DNA of 64,000 nt, from NCBI RefSeq assembly GCF_935825525.1, contig NZ_CAKXZT010000124.1:1-64000 (forward strand), in the 5' to 3' direction. This document shows, in pieces, positions 45,746 to 55,004 of the stretch (positions within the stretch are counted from its first letter, which is position 1; each line of letters opens with the position of its first letter). Below the pieces are notes generated by a model. It saw only the letters and a program-made list of their open reading frames with translations. It was not told the origin of the DNA and ran no database searches. The position numbers and the translations under genes are program-made. The DNA is from Mesorhizobium escarrei (GTDB lineage: Bacteria; Pseudomonadota; Alphaproteobacteria; Rhizobiales; Rhizobiaceae).

Positions 45746-46786
45746 ATGCGTAAGAAGATTGCAATCATTGGCGACCGCTTCATGCTCCCCGCGGTGTTCT
45801 GTGCGAAAATCGAGGAGGCCTGCGGCGACAATCTCGACATCCGCACCCTTGAGGCGGCCTGGCCCGACGAGCCGATGGAATTTGGCAATGCGGCGCTCGG
45901 CCTCGACAAGGTGAAGGAGTATTTTGGCGATCCGGACGAGGTGGTCGATTTCATTGGCGACGCCGAGATCTTCGTCACCCAGCTTGCGCCGCTCTCTGAG
46001 ACCATGATGCAGCGTCTGCCGGCGCTGAAGCTGGTTGCGGTCTCGCGCGGCGGCCCGATCAACATCGACATGGCCGCCGCCAAGGCCCACGGCATCACCG
46101 TCGTCAATGTGCCCGGCCGCAATGCAAGTGCTGTGGCCGAGTTCACCATCGGTGCCATCCTTGCCGAGACGCGGCTGATCCGGGTCGGGCACGAAGCATT
46201 GCGCAAGGGACAATGGCGCGGTGATCTCTACCGCGCCGACCGCACCGGCCGCGAGCTCAATGAAATGACCGTCGGCGTCATCGGCTATGGCAATATCGGC
46301 ACCAAGGTTGTCCACCTGCTGCGCGCCTTCGGCTGCCGTATCCTGGTCAGCGATCCCTATGTGCAATTGAGCGCCGAAGACCGCAATGCCGGCGTCGAAC
46401 TGGTCGCGCTGGACGATCTCCTGTCGCGCTCCGATGTGGTCACGCTTCATCCTCGCGTGACCGAGGAGACTCGCGGCCTGATCAACAAGGACACCATCGC
46501 CCGGATGAAGCCGGGGGTGATTTTCGTCAACACCGCGCGCGGGCCGCTGGTCGACTACGACGCGCTCTACGATGCGCTTGTCTCTGGCCATATCGGCAGC
46601 GCCATGCTGGAGACCTTTGCGGTCGAGCCGGTGCCTGCCGACTGGCCGCTGCTGCAGCTTCCGAATGTCACCTTGACGCCGCATATCGCCGGCGCTTCTG
46701 TGCGCACGGTGACTTATGCGGCCGAGCAAGCGGCCGAAGAGGTGCGCCGCTTCATCGTCGGGCTCCCGCCGGTCAACCGGTGCTGA
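45746..46786 (+). CDS. D-2-hydroxyacid dehydrogenase within the ery operon
   Basis: 346 residues, starting ten bases after eryA. NAD-binding Rossmann motif GVIGYGNIGTKVV, the catalytic Arg in VNTARGPLVDYDAL and the catalytic His in TPHIAGAS are present, as in the phosphoglycerate/hydroxyacid dehydrogenase family. The N-terminal domain is longer and less typical (MLPAVFCAKIEEACGDN, DEVVDFIGDAEIF). No such step is part of the known erythritol pathway. It might oxidise or reduce a tetronate-type by-product or detoxify a dead-end acid; this is inference. Followed by eryB 49 bases later. Confidence 0.8.
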   Translation: MRKKIAIIGDRFMLPAVFCAKIEEACGDNLDIRTLEAAWPDEPMEFGNAALGLDKVKEYFGDPDEVVDFIGDAEIFVTQLAPLSETMMQRLPALKLVAVSRGGPINIDMAAAKAHGITVVNVPGRNASAVAEFTIGAILAETRLIRVGHEALRKGQWRGDLYRADRTGRELNEMTVGVIGYGNIGTKVVHLLRAFGCRILVSDPYVQLSAEDRNAGVELVALDDLLSRSDVVTLHPRVTEETRGLINKDTIARMKPGVIFVNTARGPLVDYDALYDALVSGHIGSAMLETFAVEPVPADWPLLQLPNVTLTPHIAGASVRTVTYAAEQAAEEVRRFIVGLPPVNRC

Positions 46787-46835
46787 AGGTCGCGGCAGCC
46801 ATGAAACGCAATCCAGGCATAGAGGATCCGGCGAG

Positions 46836-48353
46836 ATGAGCGGCGCCACTGAAATCGTCGATCTCTTCGTCATCGGCGGTGGCGTCAATGGCGCCGGCAT
46901 CGCGCGCGACGCAGTCGGCCGCGGGCTTTCCGTCATCCTGTGCGAAAAAGACGATCTTGCCGAAGGCACCAGTTCGCGATCGGGAAAGCTCGTCCATGGC
47001 GGCCTGCGCTATCTCGAATATTACGAATTCCGGCTGGTGCGCGAGGCGCTGATCGAACGCGAAGTGCTGCTTGAATCGGCGCCGCATATCATCTGGCCGA
47101 TGCGCTTCGTGCTGCCGCACAGCCCGGACGACCGGCCGGCCTGGCTGGTCCGGCTCGGCCTGTTCCTCTACGATCATCTCGGCGGCCGCAAGCGGCTGCC
47201 GGGCACCCGCACGCTCAACCTGCGCACCGCGCCCGAAGGCGCACCGATCAAGGATGCGTTCAAGCGCGGTTTCGAATATTCCGATTGCTGGGTCGACGAC
47301 GCCCGTCTCGTCACCATCAATGCGCTCGACGCCGCGGAACGGGGAGCCAGGATCTTCACCCGGACCGCCTGCACCGCCGCCCGCCGTGAAAACGGCCTGT
47401 GGTCGGTCGAAATGCGCGACAGCCGAACCGGCGTCAGGACCACGGTTCGGGCGCGTGCGCTGATCAACGCCGCCGGTCCCTGGGTCAACGACATCATCAA
47501 CCGCGTGACCGGCCAGAACTCCAAGCGGAACGTCCGGCTGGTCAAGGGCAGCCACATCGTCGTGCCGAAATTCTGGGAAGGGCGGCAGGCCTATCTCGTC
47601 CAGAACAGCGACAAGCGCGTGATCTTCATCAATCCCTACCACAACGATCTGGCCCTGATCGGCACCACCGACATCCCCTATGAGGGACGGCCGGAAGACG
47701 TGACGGCGGATGCCAGCGAGGTCGACTACCTGATCAAGGTGGTCAACCGCTACTTCAAGCGCGAACTTGCCCGCGACGATGTCATCTACTCGTTCTCGGG
47801 CGTCAGGCCGCTCTATGACGACAACGCCGACAATCCGAGCGCGGTGACGCGCGACTATATTTTCGAACTCGACGCCTCAGTCGGGCAGGCGCCGCTGCTC
47901 TCCGTCTTCGGCGGCAAGATCACCACCTTCCGCAAGCTGGCCGAGCATGCGCTGGACCGGATCGCGCCGTTCTTTCCGAAAATGGGCAAGCCATGGACGT
48001 CGAAAGGATCCCTGCCGGGCGGCGATATCGCCAACGCCGACTTCGAGCAGTTTCTCGGCGATCTCGGCCACGAATATCCCTGGATGCCGGCATCGCTGGT
48101 CAAGCACTATGGCCGGCTCTACGGCACCAGGACGCGCGTTCTGGTCGGTGCGTCCAGGTCGCTCACCGAACTGGGGCGGTGCTTCGGCAAGGATTTTTTC
48201 GAACGCGAGGCCAGTTATTTGTTCGAGCATGAATGGGCGCTGACATCAACCGATATTCTCGAACGGCGCACCAAGCACGGCCTGCATCTGTCCGCCGCGG
48301 AAAGAGCCGCCTTCGAGGACTGGTGCGTTGGCCGACTGGTGAGGGCAGGCTGA
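46836..48353 (+). CDS. eryB: Erythritol-phosphate dehydrogenase, GlpD-like flavoprotein
   Basis: 505 residues from ATG 46836. Oxidises L-erythritol-4-phosphate to L-3-tetrulose-4-phosphate. FAD dinucleotide motif VIGGGVNGAGIARDAVGRG at about 10-30, then SSRSGKLVHGGLRYLE, ALINAAGPWVNDI and GTTDIPYEG, as in GlpD glycerol-3-phosphate dehydrogenases. Placement between the kinase and eryC and the alpha-2 context favour EryB over GlpD. Likely a membrane-associated quinone reductase. Its stop overlaps eryC (TGATG). Confidence 0.9.
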   Translation: MSGATEIVDLFVIGGGVNGAGIARDAVGRGLSVILCEKDDLAEGTSSRSGKLVHGGLRYLEYYEFRLVREALIEREVLLESAPHIIWPMRFVLPHSPDDRPAWLVRLGLFLYDHLGGRKRLPGTRTLNLRTAPEGAPIKDAFKRGFEYSDCWVDDARLVTINALDAAERGARIFTRTACTAARRENGLWSVEMRDSRTGVRTTVRARALINAAGPWVNDIINRVTGQNSKRNVRLVKGSHIVVPKFWEGRQAYLVQNSDKRVIFINPYHNDLALIGTTDIPYEGRPEDVTADASEVDYLIKVVNRYFKRELARDDVIYSFSGVRPLYDDNADNPSAVTRDYIFELDASVGQAPLLSVFGGKITTFRKLAEHALDRIAPFFPKMGKPWTSKGSLPGGDIANADFEQFLGDLGHEYPWMPASLVKHYGRLYGTRTRVLVGASRSLTELGRCFGKDFFEREASYLFEHEWALTSTDILERRTKHGLHLSAAERAAFEDWCVGRLVRAG

Positions 48354-49294
48354 TGACTTTTACGATTTCCCTCAACACCAATCCGCTGGTCAACCGTTTT
48401 GCCGAACCGGACGATCTGATCGACGCGATCGCCTACGACATCGGCATCCGGAACGTGCAGCTCACGCATGAATTCGTCAATCCCGGCTGGCCGGCGGCGA
48501 CGATCTCGAAATTCGTCCGCCTGTTCCGCACCGCGCTCGACCGCACTGGCGTGCGCGTGACGTCCGGGATGACCGGCCCTTATGGGCGGCTCAACCATTT
48601 CGGTCATCCCGACGCCGACGTGCGCCGCTACTACGTCGATTGGTTCAAGACCTTTGCCGACATTTCGGCCGAGCTCGGCGCCAGCGGCATGGGCACCCAG
48701 TTCGCGATCTTCACACACAGGGATTTTGACGATCCGGAGCGTCGCGCGCGGCTTTTCGAGATCGCACTGGAATGCTGGCGCGAGGTCGCCGAGCACGCCA
48801 AGGCTGCCGGATTGACCTATCTGTTCTGGGAGCCGATGTCGGTCGGCCGCGAATTCGGCCACACGATCGAGAGCTGCCGGGCACTGCACAACGAGATCGA
48901 AGCGGCCGGCATGGCCATCCCGATGAAGATGATGGTCGATATCGACCATGGCGACGTGACCTCGAGCAATCCGGACGACATCGATCCCTATGCCTGGGCC
49001 GAAGCCTTCCCCAGGCTATCGCCGATCATCCACATCAAACAGTCGTCGATGAACAAGGGCGGCCATTGGCCATTCATCGCCGCCTACAACAAAGACGGCC
49101 GCATCACCCCGGAAAAATTTTTGCAGACGGTTCGCCGCGGCGGCGGCGTCGACAACGAGATCTGCCTCGAACTGTCGTTTCGCGAACGCGAGCCGGTCGA
49201 CCACCAGGTCGTCGCCATGATCCGCGAGTCGGTCGACTACTGGGCGCCGTTCATCGAGACCGGCAGGACGGCGATTTTGCCGCGAGCAGGATAG
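48353..49294 (+). CDS. eryC: Tetrulose-4-phosphate racemase, xylose-isomerase-like
   Basis: 313 residues from ATG 48353. A TIM-barrel sugar phosphate isomerase/epimerase: metal-ligand text WEPMSVGREFGHT, MMVDIDHGDVTS and IHIKQSS are visible. In Brucella EryC interconverts L- and D-3-tetrulose-4-phosphate; it was earlier mistaken for a dehydrogenase. Coupled to eryB by TGATG overlap and last gene before a 500-base repeat region, so it probably ends the ery transcript. Confidence 0.88.
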   Translation: MTFTISLNTNPLVNRFAEPDDLIDAIAYDIGIRNVQLTHEFVNPGWPAATISKFVRLFRTALDRTGVRVTSGMTGPYGRLNHFGHPDADVRRYYVDWFKTFADISAELGASGMGTQFAIFTHRDFDDPERRARLFEIALECWREVAEHAKAAGLTYLFWEPMSVGREFGHTIESCRALHNEIEAAGMAIPMKMMVDIDHGDVTSSNPDDIDPYAWAEAFPRLSPIIHIKQSSMNKGGHWPFIAAYNKDGRITPEKFLQTVRRGGGVDNEICLELSFREREPVDHQVVAMIRESVDYWAPFIETGRTAILPRAG

Positions 49295-49365
49295 GCTGGT
49301 GCGGCTCCTGCCAGGGCAATCGCTTCAGGTTTGAAGCCGTCCTCGACCTGAATTATCCACGTTTG

Positions 49366-49423
49366 CGCTGCCCCTCACCTGCCTGCCGGCATCCTCTCCC
49401 CGTATAGGGACGGGGAGAGGGGC
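49366..49423. repeat. Rhizobial palindromic repeat, intact copy
   Basis: Contains the hairpin CCTCTCCCCG (49393-49402), 8-base loop TATAGGGA, CGGGGAGAGG (49411-49420), preceded by GCGCTGCCCCTCACC. The outer part pairs imperfectly with 49696-49723, so it is one arm of a larger mosaic palindrome. Confidence 0.8.
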
Positions 49424-49488
49424 ACTGACGTCGCGGGTTTCGCCAATCGCCGGCGCAGCAAGTAGAGCGCCGACGTTGCGGCCAGTCC

Positions 49489-49723
49489 CTTCTCCCCGTC
49501 ACTATACCTATCATGTTCACACATCTCTGCCGAGATTGATCGATCACGAGGGAACGTGCTGGAAAAGCGAGTTTTTTCAACGTCGCCGGTCGCGCGCTGC
49601 ATCCGGCGCTTCCAACACCGATGGTCATCTAAGTTATTGATCCTGAGTCGATTTTTGCGATGTGTGAATCCGATAGGTCACTATACGGGGAGAAGTGCCC
49701 GGCAGGGCGATGAGGGGCAGCGC
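49489..49723. repeat. Second palindromic repeat copy, interrupted in its loop
   Basis: Stem halves CTTCTCCCCG (49489-49498) and CGGGGAGAAG (49686-49695) match each other perfectly but are separated by 187 bases. Removing the insertion and one TCACTATA copy restores a 10-bp stem with an 8-base loop, the same geometry as the intact copy at 49366-49423. The right flank (49696-49723) is the inverted partner of the first unit. Confidence 0.8.
49507..49677. mobile_element. MITE-like element, 171 bp, with 8-bp target duplication
   Basis: Terminal inverted repeats CCTATCATGTTCACACATC (49507-49525) and GATGTGTGAATCCGATAGG (49659-49677) agree at 16 of 19 positions. TCACTATA directly flanks both ends (49499-49506 and 49678-49685), as expected from an 8-bp target site duplication. 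The interior has no usable reading frame, so movement would need a transposase from elsewhere. The IS family could not be identified by eye. Confidence 0.75.
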
Positions 49724-49801
49724 CGACTCCGACAATTAGTCGTCTCAAGCACGAGTTAGAAGCCGAAGCGATTGCCCAGCGGCTCCTGCCTACCTGAATG
49801 C

Positions 49802-50866
49802 TCAGCCGAATTTCGGGTCGAGACTGCCCGACTTATAGCGCTTGGCCATTTCCGAGACCGGCAGCGGCTTGATCCTGGGGGCGTTGCCGGCGGTGCCGAA
49901 CTGCTCGAAGCGCTCCTTGCACAGCTTCCTCATGGCGGCCATTGCCGGCGTCAGATATTTGCGCGGATCGAACTCGCTCGGGTTCTCGGTCAGCACCTTG
50001 CGGATCGCGCCGGTCAGCGCCATGCGGTTGTCGGTGTCGATATTGATCTTCCGCACGCCGTGCTTGATGCCGCGCTGGATCTCCTCGACCGGCACGCCCC
50101 ATGTCGGCTTCATCTGGCCGCCATATTTGTTGATGATCTCCTGCAGCTCTTCCGGCACCGAGGACGAGCCGTGCATGACGAGGTGCATGTTCGGCAGGCG
50201 GCGATGGATCTCCTCGATCACATTCATGGCCAGAACCGCGCCGTCCGGCTTGCGCGAAAACTTGTAGGCACCGTGGCTGGTGCCCATGGCGACGGCCAGC
50301 GCGTCGACATGCGTGTCCTTGACGAATTGCACCGCCTGCTCCGGATCGGTCAGCAACTGGTCGTGGCTGACGGCGCCTTCGACGCCGTGGCCGTCTTCCT
50401 GTTCGCCGCCGCCCATCTCCAGGGAGCCGAGAACGCCGATCTCGCCTTCCACCGACACGCCGCCCCAATGCGCCATATCGACGACGCGCCGCGTGATACC
50501 GGAATTATAATCATAGTCGGCCGGCGTCTTGCCGTCTTCCTTCAGCGATCCGTCCATCATCACCGAGGTGAAGCCATACTGGATCGCGGTCACGCATGTG
50601 GCTTCGTTGTTGCCGTGGTCGAGATGCATGCAGACCGGGATATCGGGGTGGATTTCGACCAGTGCGTCGATCAGCTTGGCCAGCACGACGTCGTTGGCAT
50701 AGGCGCGGGCGCCGCGGCTCGCCTGCAGGATGACAGGCGATTTGGTCTCCTCGGCGGCCTCCATGATGGCGAGGCCCTGTTCCATATTGTTCATGTTGAA
50801 GGCAGGCACGCCATAGCCGTGTTCGGCGGCATGGTCGAGCAATTGTCTCAATGTGATGCGAGCCAC
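49802..50866 (-). CDS. fba: Class II fructose-bisphosphate aldolase
   Basis: 354 residues from GTG 50866, chosen because GGGAG lies about ten bases upstream and the protein then begins [19 protein letters not shown] as usual for this family; the open frame further upstream is AT-rich leader. Zinc ligands and active-site text are visible: CMHLDHGNN, a Glu-rich [18 protein letters not shown] and INIDTDNR. It makes fructose-1,6-bisphosphate, or sedoheptulose-1,7-bisphosphate from erythrose-4-P and DHAP, so it fits next to the ery genes. Divergent from eryR. Confidence 0.92.
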   Translation of the reverse strand: MARITLRQLLDHAAEHGYGVPAFNMNNMEQGLAIMEAAEETKSPVILQASRGARAYANDVVLAKLIDALVEIHPDIPVCMHLDHGNNEATCVTAIQYGFTSVMMDGSLKEDGKTPADYDYNSGITRRVVDMAHWGGVSVEGEIGVLGSLEMGGGEQEDGHGVEGAVSHDQLLTDPEQAVQFVKDTHVDALAVAMGTSHGAYKFSRKPDGAVLAMNVIEEIHRRLPNMHLVMHGSSSVPEELQEIINKYGGQMKPTWGVPVEEIQRGIKHGVRKINIDTDNRMALTGAIRKVLTENPSEFDPRKYLTPAMAAMRKLCKERFEQFGTAGNAPRIKPLPVSEMAKRYKSGSLDPKFG

Positions 50867-51058
50867 CCAATAGTCTCCCGTATTTGGTTTCAAGCCCATG
50901 TTGCGAGCTGTCCGGTCGTCATTCAGCCCATTGATGTTTCTGGCCGGATTTCCGGAGAACCGCAACCTTTGGCCAATGCCGCCGGGAGCAATTCTTGTTA
51001 CAAGGCAGCAATCAGAAGCGAATAATATCCCGAAAAAAAATAACATTATCACAAAAAA

Positions 51059-51089
51059 TTGGCAGCTATGCGATTTTCTCTGTTATAAT
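51059..51089 (+). promoter_or_regulatory. Sigma-70-like promoter of eryR-eryH-eryI
   Basis: TTGGCA at 51059-51064 and a perfect TATAAT at 51084-51089 with a 19-base spacer, in an AT-rich stretch, about 63 bases upstream of eryR. The region 51020-51060 (runs of A and ATTATC) is also the likely promoter area for the divergent aldolase. Confidence 0.55.
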
Positions 51090-51151
51090 GGTGTCAAATC
51101 GCCGTTTCCGCCACCGCGGATTCGCAGCGAGGCGGATTCAGGGGCTGGACG

Positions 51152-51919
51152 ATGAAGAGCGACGGCCGGCGGCAAGGCATCATGGATTTTCTGATGGACA
51201 CCGGCACGGCCAGTGTCGATGACCTTGCCTCGCGCTTCGGCGTGTCGAAGATGACGGTCCATCGCGACCTCGACGAGCTTGAGGAAAGCGGCTTCCTGCG
51301 CAAGGTACGCGGCGGCGCCTCGATCCAGCCCAGCGGCTTGTTCGAGAGCGATTTCCGCTACCGCCAGAAGCAGGCCGCCGAGGAGAAGCAGCGTCTGGCG
51401 GCTGCCGCCGTGGCTGTCATCGAACCGGGCCAGACGGTGATCATCGACGACGGCTCGACGGCGGGCGGCATTGCGCGCCACCTTGCGGATCTGCGCCCGC
51501 TGACGGTGATCTCCAACAATCTGGCCGTGATACAGGATCTGGCCGGCGTTGTCGGCATCACCCTGATCGCGCTCGGCGGCCAGTACAGCAAGAAATTCCA
51601 CGGTTTCTTCGGCCTGCTTGCCGAGGACACGCTGAGGTCGTTGCGCGCCGATGTGGCCTTCCTGTCGTCGTCGGCCATCCATGGCGCTTCCGCCTTCCAC
51701 CAGGACCAGGAAGTGGTTCATACCAAGCGGCTGATGATGGCCGCCGCCGCCCGTAAATATCTGCTGGTCGATCACCGCAAGTTCGGCCGCACGGCCTTGC
51801 ATTTCCTGACCGATCTCAAGGCGTTCGACGCCGTCTTCACCGGTCGCGAACTGGAAAGCCAGATGCGCGAGGTGTTGGATGGCGCCGGCGTTTCGCTAAG
51901 AATAGTCGAGAAGGTTTGA
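51152..51919 (+). CDS. eryR: DeoR-family transcriptional regulator
   Basis: 255 residues. N-terminal HTH (ASVDDLASRFGVSKMTVHRDLDEL, then VRGGA wing) and a DeoR sensor domain with DDGSTAGGIARHL and VDHRKFGRTALHF. It heads the eryH-eryI cluster, starting 10 bases before eryH, as does EryR/TpiA2/RpiB in rhizobial ery loci. It likely senses a tetrose or triose phosphate and controls eryH-eryI and possibly the divergent aldolase. Confidence 0.85.
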   Translation: MKSDGRRQGIMDFLMDTGTASVDDLASRFGVSKMTVHRDLDELEESGFLRKVRGGASIQPSGLFESDFRYRQKQAAEEKQRLAAAAVAVIEPGQTVIIDDGSTAGGIARHLADLRPLTVISNNLAVIQDLAGVVGITLIALGGQYSKKFHGFFGLLAEDTLRSLRADVAFLSSSAIHGASAFHQDQEVVHTKRLMMAAAARKYLLVDHRKFGRTALHFLTDLKAFDAVFTGRELESQMREVLDGAGVSLRIVEKV

Positions 51920-51928
51920 GGGGGACGC

Positions 51929-52687
51929 ATGGTTTACTGGGTCGGCACAAGCTGGAAAATGAACAAGACAGTGGCCGAGGCGATTGATTTCGCCGACGCG
52001 CTGGCAAGGTTCGTCCCCGGTTTCGACGACCGCATCCAGCCCTTCGTCATACCGCCCTTCACGGCGGTCCGCGAGGTCAAGAAGGCGCTGGCATCGACGC
52101 GGGTCAAGGTCGGTGCCCAGAACATGCACTGGGCCGACACCGGCGCCTGGACCGGCGAGATCTCGCCGGTGATGTTGAAAGACTGCGGGCTCGACCTCGT
52201 CGAGCTCGGCCATAGCGAACGGCGCGAGCACTTCGGCGAGACCGACAATACGGTCGGCCTCAAGACCGCAGCGGCGGTGAAGCATGGGTTGGCGCCGCTC
52301 ATCTGCGTCGGCGAGACATTGGCGCAACGCAACAGCGGCCAGGCCGATGCGGTGCTGGCCTTGCAGGTGCATGGCGCGCTGCAATACCTCGAAGGCCAGG
52401 CAAACGCGGCGACGATCCTGTTTGCCTATGAGCCGGTGTGGGCGATCGGCGACAAGGGCATTCCGGCAAGTGCGGACTATGCCGATAGGCAGCAGGCCCT
52501 GATCAAAAAGATCGCCAGCGAACTCCTGCCGGCCGTGCCGCCGGTGCTCTATGGCGGCAGCGTCAATCCGCAAAATGCCGCCGAGTTGATCGGCCAGCCT
52601 CATGTCGACGGGCTATTCATCGGCCGCTCCGCCTGGCAGGCGGAAGGCTATATCGACATCCTCCAACGCGCCTCGGCGGCGATCTAA
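51929..52687 (+). CDS. eryH: D-3-tetrulose-4-phosphate isomerase, TpiA-like
   Basis: 252 residues from ATG 51929 with GAGGGGGA upstream. Triose-phosphate isomerase fold: catalytic Lys in WKMNKT, His in LGHSERR and Glu in AYEPVWAIG, phosphate loop YGGSVNPQN. Typical housekeeping TpiA starts with a VxGNWKMN motif, whereas this one has VGTSWKMN, as in the TpiA2/EryH branch. In Brucella EryH turns D-3-tetrulose-4-P into D-erythrulose-type product used by EryI. Second gene after eryR. Confidence 0.88.
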   Translation: MVYWVGTSWKMNKTVAEAIDFADALARFVPGFDDRIQPFVIPPFTAVREVKKALASTRVKVGAQNMHWADTGAWTGEISPVMLKDCGLDLVELGHSERREHFGETDNTVGLKTAAAVKHGLAPLICVGETLAQRNSGQADAVLALQVHGALQYLEGQANAATILFAYEPVWAIGDKGIPASADYADRQQALIKKIASELLPAVPPVLYGGSVNPQNAAELIGQPHVDGLFIGRSAWQAEGYIDILQRASAAI

Positions 52688-52713
52688 TATCGATGAACAG
52701 GAAAGGACAATAA

Positions 52714-53157
52714 ATGAAAATAGCCATTGGAGCCGACAGCGCCGGCAAGCCGTTGCTCGACGTCATTGCCGCGCATCTCGCCACCAAACCCGGCCTCGCT
52801 GTCAGCGACCTCAGCCAGGCGGGCTACTATGCCGACCTGTCGCAGAAGCTCGCCCAGACCATCCTCGACGGCGAGAACGATCGCGGCATCCTGTTTTGCG
52901 GCACCGGCATCGGGGTTTCCATCTCGGCCAACAAGGTGCCCGGCATTCGCGCAGCACTCACCCATGACACCTATTCGGCGGAGCGCGCGGCCAAATCCAA
53001 CAATGCCCAGATCATCACCATGGGCGCTCGCGTCATCGGCCCGGAACTGGCCAAGTCGATCGTCGACGCCTGGCTCGCATCGGAGTTCGACGAAAACGGA
53101 CCATCGGCCGGCAATGTCCAGGCGATCGACAGGCTCGATGCTGCGAAGCTGGGCTAA
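52714..53157 (+). CDS. eryI: D-erythrose-4-phosphate isomerase, RpiB-like
   Basis: 147 residues, AGGAAAGG before the ATG. RpiB fold with catalytic Cys in [15 protein letters not shown] and the phosphate-binding [18 protein letters not shown]. In alpha-2 ery loci this homologue (EryI) makes D-erythrose-4-phosphate, the product that enters the pentose phosphate pathway. The final gene of the cluster; its stop overlaps the convergent dhaL stop, both within CTAA at 53154-53157. Confidence 0.88.
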   Translation: MKIAIGADSAGKPLLDVIAAHLATKPGLAVSDLSQAGYYADLSQKLAQTILDGENDRGILFCGTGIGVSISANKVPGIRAALTHDTYSAERAAKSNNAQIITMGARVIGPELAKSIVDAWLASEFDENGPSAGNVQAIDRLDAAKLG

Positions 53158-53792
53158 CCCAGGCTTTTCCGCATCGCGCCAATCACGGTGACCGCTGACG
53201 CGGCGCCAGGGTCCATATGCCCGAGCGATCGTTCGCCAAGCCGCGACGAGCGGCCCTTCGCGGCGATCATGTCCTTGGTCGCCTCGGCGCCCCGTTCGGC
53301 TGCTTCAAGCGCGGCTGCCAGGCTTTCGGACAGGGTCTTGCCGGCGGCGTGGGCAGCGGCCGCGGCTTGAGCTGCCGGCAGCCAGGCGTCGACCATCGTC
53401 TTTTCGCCGATCTCCGCCTTACCGCGATCCTGGATGCCTTGCGCCATGGCCTGGAACAGCGCGATGAAATCGGTACCTGCCAAGGTCACCTTGCCCTTGA
53501 CCGCGGCCGCACCTCGCAGGAAGGCGGTCGCATAGAGCGGACCCGACGAGGCGCCGACGGCGTTGAGGAACGATTTCGCCGCGGTGTTGAGGAGAGCCGT
53601 CGGCTCGGTCGCCGCGACGTCCAGCAAAGCTAAAGCATCGCGCACCGCGCCGAAGCCGAGCGCCATGGCGATGCCATGATCGGCGTCGCCGATGACGCCG
53701 TCGAGCTGGCAGAGCCTGTCTTTGTCTGCTTCGATCGCCACCGCGATTTCATCGAACGTTCTTTTCAGACCAGCTGTGTCGATGGATGTCAT
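53154..53792 (-). CDS. dhaL: Dihydroxyacetone kinase subunit DhaL
   Basis: 212 residues from ATG 53792, AAAGGTG upstream. The ADP/Mg-binding pattern [17 protein letters not shown] at about 31-46 and [18 protein letters not shown] near the C-terminus are DhaL hallmarks. It follows dhaK by about ten bases. No DhaM phosphotransferase gene is present here, so the phosphate donor (ATP or a remote PTS protein) is open. It may act on dihydroxyacetone or, given the ery context, on erythrulose. Confidence 0.88.
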   Translation of the reverse strand: MTSIDTAGLKRTFDEIAVAIEADKDRLCQLDGVIGDADHGIAMALGFGAVRDALALLDVAATEPTALLNTAAKSFLNAVGASSGPLYATAFLRGAAAVKGKVTLAGTDFIALFQAMAQGIQDRGKAEIGEKTMVDAWLPAAQAAAAAHAAGKTLSESLAAALEAAERGAEATKDMIAAKGRSSRLGERSLGHMDPGAASAVTVIGAMRKSLG

Positions 53793-53803
53793 GGATGCAC
53801 CTT

Positions 53804-54817
53804 TCAGCCGACGCGGAACATCGCGCAGTCGCAAGGATGGTCGAGCATCGTCTGCAATTCGCCGTCGAGATGCATCAGCGTCACCGAGGCGCCGGCCATT
53901 TCGAGCGAGGTGCAATAATTGCCGACCCAGGTCGCGTGAACTGACACGCCGAGGTCATCCAACCGATGCTTCACGCGCCGGTTCATGATGTAGAGCTCCA
54001 TCAGCGGCGTCGAGCCGAGCGAATTGACGAGCACGGCGACCTTGTCGCCGCGCACCGGGGCCATTTCGTCGAGGATCTTGTCCAGCATCTCGTCGGTGAT
54101 CTCGTCGGCTGTTTTCAGTTTTCCGCGCGCGATGCCCGGCTCGCCGTGAATGCCCATGCCGATCTCCATCTCGTCCGGCCCGATCTCGAAATTCGGCCGT
54201 CGGGTCTGCGGCAGCGAACAGGGCGACAACGCCACCCCCATGGTGAAGGTGTGATCGTTGGCCTTCCTGGCGATGCGCTCGCATTCATCGAATGGCAGCA
54301 TCCGGTCGCAGGCGGCGCCGGCGGCCTTGAAGATGAAGAAATTACCGGCAACGCCGCGCCGCTTTTGCCGCTGGTCACGCGGCGCCGAGGCGACATCGTC
54401 AGTGGTCAGCACGGTGCGCACCTCGATACCGTCCATCGCCGCCATCTCGGCGGCCATGTCGAAATTCATCACGTCGCCGGCGTAGTTGCCATACATGAAC
54501 AGCACGCCGGCGCCGCCGCTGGCCGCCTTGGCGCATTCGAGGATCGGGTCCGGCGGCGGCGAGGCAAAGACATTGCCGATCGCCGCCGCGTCGGCCAGCC
54601 CCTTGCCGACGAAACCGAGGAAGGTCGGCTCGTGGCCGGAGCCGCCGCCGATGACGAGGCCGACCTTGCCCTGGCGAGGTCCATCGCGGGCGATGATCGA
54701 GCGTGGGCTGCCCTCTGTGCTCTTGAGATGGCGGGGATGCGCGGCCAGAATGCCCTCCAGCATCTCGTCGACAGTGCGGTTGCCGTCGTTGATGATCTTC
54801 TTGGTCTGCACCGGCAT
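53804..54817 (-). CDS. dhaK: Dihydroxyacetone kinase subunit DhaK
   Basis: 337 residues from ATG 54817; GGGAGG sits directly against that ATG, so the in-frame GTG at 54811 (two codons on) may be the true start. It starts QTKKIINDGNRTVDEML. GGGSGHEPTFLGF, MYGNYAGDVMNF and the hemiaminal-forming His in MGIHGEPGI identify DhaK, the subunit that covalently binds the ketone substrate. First gene of dhaKL. It is convergent to the ery genes, and the possible substrate erythrulose is inference. Confidence 0.9.
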   Translation of the reverse strand: MPVQTKKIINDGNRTVDEMLEGILAAHPRHLKSTEGSPRSIIARDGPRQGKVGLVIGGGSGHEPTFLGFVGKGLADAAAIGNVFASPPPDPILECAKAASGGAGVLFMYGNYAGDVMNFDMAAEMAAMDGIEVRTVLTTDDVASAPRDQRQKRRGVAGNFFIFKAAGAACDRMLPFDECERIARKANDHTFTMGVALSPCSLPQTRRPNFEIGPDEMEIGMGIHGEPGIARGKLKTADEITDEMLDKILDEMAPVRGDKVAVLVNSLGSTPLMELYIMNRRVKHRLDDLGVSVHATWVGNYCTSLEMAGASVTLMHLDGELQTMLDHPCDCAMFRVG

Positions 54818-54871
54818 CCTCCCGATTTCGGTATTTTCGCAGATAGTACAGCGCGTTACCGGAATTTCCAC

Positions 54872-55004
54872 CCAGGGGCGGACATTTCACGCGGCAATAT
54901 GTTCCCGCGCGGCCAGGACCAGCACGCAGGGATTGGCTGCCCTTTGTCCTCGAGCTTGAAATGCTCGAAGAAGAAGCGGTGGGAGGAGCTGATAACTTGC
55001 CGCG
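54872..55004. other. Short intergenic region
   Basis: Between paoC and dhaK, both on the minus strand. It should hold the dhaK promoter. No clear promoter, hairpin or small gene was recognised. Confidence 0.4.

Larger units (their letters stand above)
49295..49801. other. Intergenic gap filled with palindromic repeats and a MITE-like insertion
   Basis: No gene seen. It lies between the convergent eryC and aldolase genes, and is built of two inverted hairpin repeat units (49366-49423 and 49489-49723) with a 171-bp insertion in the loop of the second. Details are given in the separate entries. Confidence 0.8.

Noticed and set aside
51059..51075. TTGGCAG before eryR as a sigma-54 element
   Set aside because: No GC at the required ten-base distance from GG; a perfect TATAAT nearby makes a sigma-70 promoter more likely.
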